DNA of 64,000 nt from Flavobacteriaceae bacterium PS02338 (GTDB lineage: Bacteria; Bacteroidota; Bacteroidia; Sphingobacteriales; Sphingobacteriaceae). Below, in pieces: positions 62,260-64,000 of this stretch (its first letter is position 1; every line of letters begins with the position of its first letter). Location: the NCBI GenBank assembly GCA_029959615.1, contig JASCOD010000014.1, forward strand, positions 24,999 through 88,998, read 5' to 3'. The notes under the pieces were generated by a model that was given only the letters and a program-made list of their open reading frames with translations, ran no database searches and had not been told where the DNA came from. A program made the position numbers and the translations under genes.

Positions 62260-63781
62260 TACCGGAAATGGAGTTTTTTAGAACTTTATTTCCGGTTTTT
62301 TTATTTTGTAACTCTTTGTTCCTCATGTAGATAAACTCCGCTCCTTCACTCATTCTACCGGTTCGATGTTTTTTGCCGTCAAACAGCCATTTATTGGAAA
62401 AAAGTGTCGCAATGATCGTTCGCTTGTGATCGACGTTAGAATCCTCATAAAGCCGAATGATGTCCCTAAGGTTCTCTAAGGCCTTTTTTATCGTTTTTTC
62501 AATTTCTTTTCGTTCCCCGGTGGTTCGACCTTGCTGTAATTGGCGCGTTTGGTAGCTGGCCATTTTGACTTCACAGTTCTTTTTGATTTCCTGATATTCG
62601 CTGATGTCGATGATTTCGGCCAACAAAAGATTTTTGGCTTTCTTTACTTTTTTTTCCTGATCGGTGATCAGTGCCAGACAACGTTTGATGTGTGCCTCCT
62701 TGGCGTGTTCCTCGACGGCAACGATGTCCAAGATGATTTCTTGGTAGATTTCCATGGTGCCAGGTCTTGGAACCAGTGCCCTGAGCTCGTTTTCGAAGGT
62801 TTCATGTACAAGTGCAATCGGATACCTTATCTTGCATTCGTGCTTGCAGTGGTAGTAATGGTAATAGGCACTACGCCCCTTGGATGCGCTACCGGTCATC
62901 AACCAATCGCATTTTGGGCACATCAGAAAGCCACGTAGTGGCAGCTTTTCATCGAAGGTCTGTCTTAATGCGGGCTTTTTCTTTCTGCCCTTTAGCATTT
63001 CCTGTACTTCATTGAACAGTTCTTCGCTGATCAATGCCTCGTGTTTTCCCTCCACAATCTGCATTTCTTCGTTCTTGTAGGCGGGAACGACCACTTTTCC
63101 GCAATAGCCCGGATTGGTGATGGCCGACCAGAAAGAACTTTTGGAGCATTTCAGTCCACGTCTCCTGGCCATTTTCCAGATGACCTCAGTTCCGTAGATA
63201 CCTTCTGAAATCCTTTCAAATGCCCATTTCATGTGGCTGGCTTCGGGTTCTATTAATGCGATATATTTTCTGCCGCCCTCGGTGGTGAGGTTCTTATAGC
63301 CAGGCAGGGCCATGCCCATCCACCTACCTTCCTTTTTACCTCGTCTCATGCCGAAAAATACATTGGATGCCCTGCGGTCGTTTTCCACTTCGGGCATGGA
63401 AAGGAAAACGGCTAGCATCATCTTGCTTTCGGGGATGGTCAGGTCTAGCGGCTGATCGATGGCCATCACCTCGATGCCGTAGGCCCGTAGGGTAGAGATC
63501 ATCTGATAGGCGTCGGAGGTGTTCCTGCTGAAGCGGTCCCATTTGGTAAAGAGGATAAAGTCGCATTCGTGTCCTTTGCTGCGCTTGATGGAAGATAGGA
63601 GGTTCTTCCACTGGGGGCGCTCGAAGGTCTTGGCCGAATGGTCTTCGAAGATGACCTTGCCAATATCGATCTGTAATCTTTGGCAGTAAGCGGTGAGCCT
63701 TTCTGCCTGGTCCCGCTGGGAGAAGCCACGGTCGGCCTGTTCGTCCGTGCTTACCCTAATGTATAAATGTGCTTTTGCCAT
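62210..63781 (-). CDS. Large serine recombinase, 3' end inside tRNA-Leu
   Basis: 523 residues. Catalytic domain: MAKAHLYIRVSTDEQADRGF with Ser11, FTKWDRFSRN, and a recombinase domain about 150-260. A zinc-ribbon-like Cys cluster (FLMCPKCDWLMTG, YHCKHECKIRY) at about 285-320 and a coiled coil follow. The last 15 residues (VPRAGIEPARFPTGV) and TGA lie antisense inside tRNA-Leu, with stop bases at 62210-62212. It is visibly GC-richer than neighbours: by hand count, 36 of 60 G+C at 63481-63540 versus 18 of 60 at 61981-62040. It probably marks the end of an integrated element. Confidence 0.9.
   Translation of the reverse strand: MAKAHLYIRVSTDEQADRGFSQRDQAERLTAYCQRLQIDIGKVIFEDHSAKTFERPQWKNLLSSIKRSKGHECDFILFTKWDRFSRNTSDAYQMISTLRAYGIEVMAIDQPLDLTIPESKMMLAVFLSMPEVENDRRASNVFFGMRRGKKEGRWMGMALPGYKNLTTEGGRKYIALIEPEASHMKWAFERISEGIYGTEVIWKMARRRGLKCSKSSFWSAITNPGYCGKVVVPAYKNEEMQIVEGKHEALISEELFNEVQEMLKGRKKKPALRQTFDEKLPLRGFLMCPKCDWLMTGSASKGRSAYYHYYHCKHECKIRYPIALVHETFENELRALVPRPGTMEIYQEIILDIVAVEEHAKEAHIKRCLALITDQEKKVKKAKNLLLAEIIDISEYQEIKKNCEVKMASYQTRQLQQGRTTGERKEIEKTIKKALENLRDIIRLYEDSNVDHKRTIIATLFSNKWLFDGKKHRTGRMSEGAEFIYMRNKELQNKKTGNKVLKNSISGMVPRAGIEPARFPTGV
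62261..62303 (+). terminator. Rho-independent terminator after tRNA-Leu
   Basis: ACCGGAAAT (62261-62269) pairs with ATTTCCGGT (62288-62296), followed by a T-run. The region also encodes recombinase residues antisense. Confidence 0.8.
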
Positions 63782-63887
63782 AAATGATTGGATTAAGTTT
63801 TTGGATTGATTTGCTGGTTATCTCCGTGGGTGTCCGTAACCAGTTGTTTGATAGATAATTTAGCAAATCTATACTGGAAATACCAAT

Positions 63888-63972
63888 AAATTTGCCCCCC
63901 TCTCGCCAATTTCAAATTGACCCCCAGAGTTGTTGCCTGAAACAAGCAGAAGTTGTTGTGCAAAAAGGCATC
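63888..63972. mobile_element. Possible IS21-like terminus with repeated GGGGG(T/G)CAA words
   Basis: On the minus strand two near copies lie about 26 bases apart: GGGGGTCAATTT (63914-63925) and GGGGGCAAATTT (63888-63899). Repeated GGGGGTCAATTT words at the ends are typical of IS21 elements in Bacteroidota. The transposase would lie beyond the right edge. Confidence 0.45.
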
Positions 63973-64000
63973 TTAGAATAGATCTTTTAAGTCCTGTTTA
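63973..64000 (-). CDS. 3' end of a leftward gene cut by the window edge
   Basis: Minus-strand frame with residues KQDLKDLF then TAA at 63973-63975. Only eight residues are visible. Next to the candidate IS21 end it could be the C-terminus of the IstB ATPase or transposase, which is inference. Confidence 0.35.

Noticed and set aside
63336..63729. Two frames of 91 and 76 codons within the recombinase gene
   Set aside because: Out-of-frame readings of a GC-rich gene. The catalytic and zinc-ribbon motifs all lie in the single 523-codon frame.
1..64000. CRISPR arrays
   Set aside because: Repeats present are palindromes of varied cores or isolated short motifs; no regular repeat-spacer array is visible.

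Overview
The window looks like chromosome of a Bacteroidota member close to Pedobacter (Sphingobacteriaceae). It is AT-rich. It encodes a TonB receptor with an N-terminal carboxypeptidase-regulatory-like domain, and BatA, DUF4199, GH3-type and MCE proteins. Starts lack Shine-Dalgarno sequences and several are TTG. TAnnTTTG boxes of the Bacteroidota -7 type sit before several genes. The genus is inferred from protein style only. No rRNA or CRISPR array is visible, and one tRNA is present.

Layout. 1-11.4 kb is housekeeping: the 3' end of pnp, rpe with a TonB receptor, the serC-serA serine pair, a SAM hydrolase, phoH, purC and STAS-rnz. 11.5-19.7 kb is envelope and central metabolism: mlaD-like MCE protein and two tandem amidases, divergent from lptD, cinA and a dihydrolipoyl acyltransferase; a secreted BNR-repeat protein follows. 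22-29.4 kb is a sulfur amino acid locus. There metY-metX-hom is read leftward behind a SAM-I riboswitch and a Met/Cys-rich 44-codon ORF, cysE-cysM is read rightward, and a Cys/Met-metabolism PLP enzyme faces cysM.

30-49 kb is an accessory stress and signalling region. It holds a general-stress SDR, two DUF892-type proteins, a DUF4142 lipoprotein, a DUF2383 protein, several very small charged proteins, two PAS-kinase/LuxR-regulator pairs, the Ku-LigD end-joining pair, two GH130 enzymes and a large GT4 fusion protein. 49-62 kb returns to core genes: a BatA-type protein, a dihydroorotase homologue without its metal site, DUF4199, two GT2 enzymes, a GH3-family protein, dxr, rseP, hscB and a DUF3817 protein.

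At 62.2 kb a tRNA-Leu(CAA) is abutted by visibly GC-richer DNA carrying a large serine recombinase. The recombinase's last codons lie antisense inside the tRNA, so this is probably one end of an integrated element. The last 110 bases look like the terminus of an IS21-like insertion sequence.

The most unusual signals are four. The first is the riboswitch plus Met/Cys-rich leader ORF before metY. The second is the recombinase stop codon inside a tRNA anticodon loop. The third is a set of short identical motifs at nearly fixed distances before start codons. The fourth is several families of intergenic palindromes, one of which supplies the last codons of a gene.
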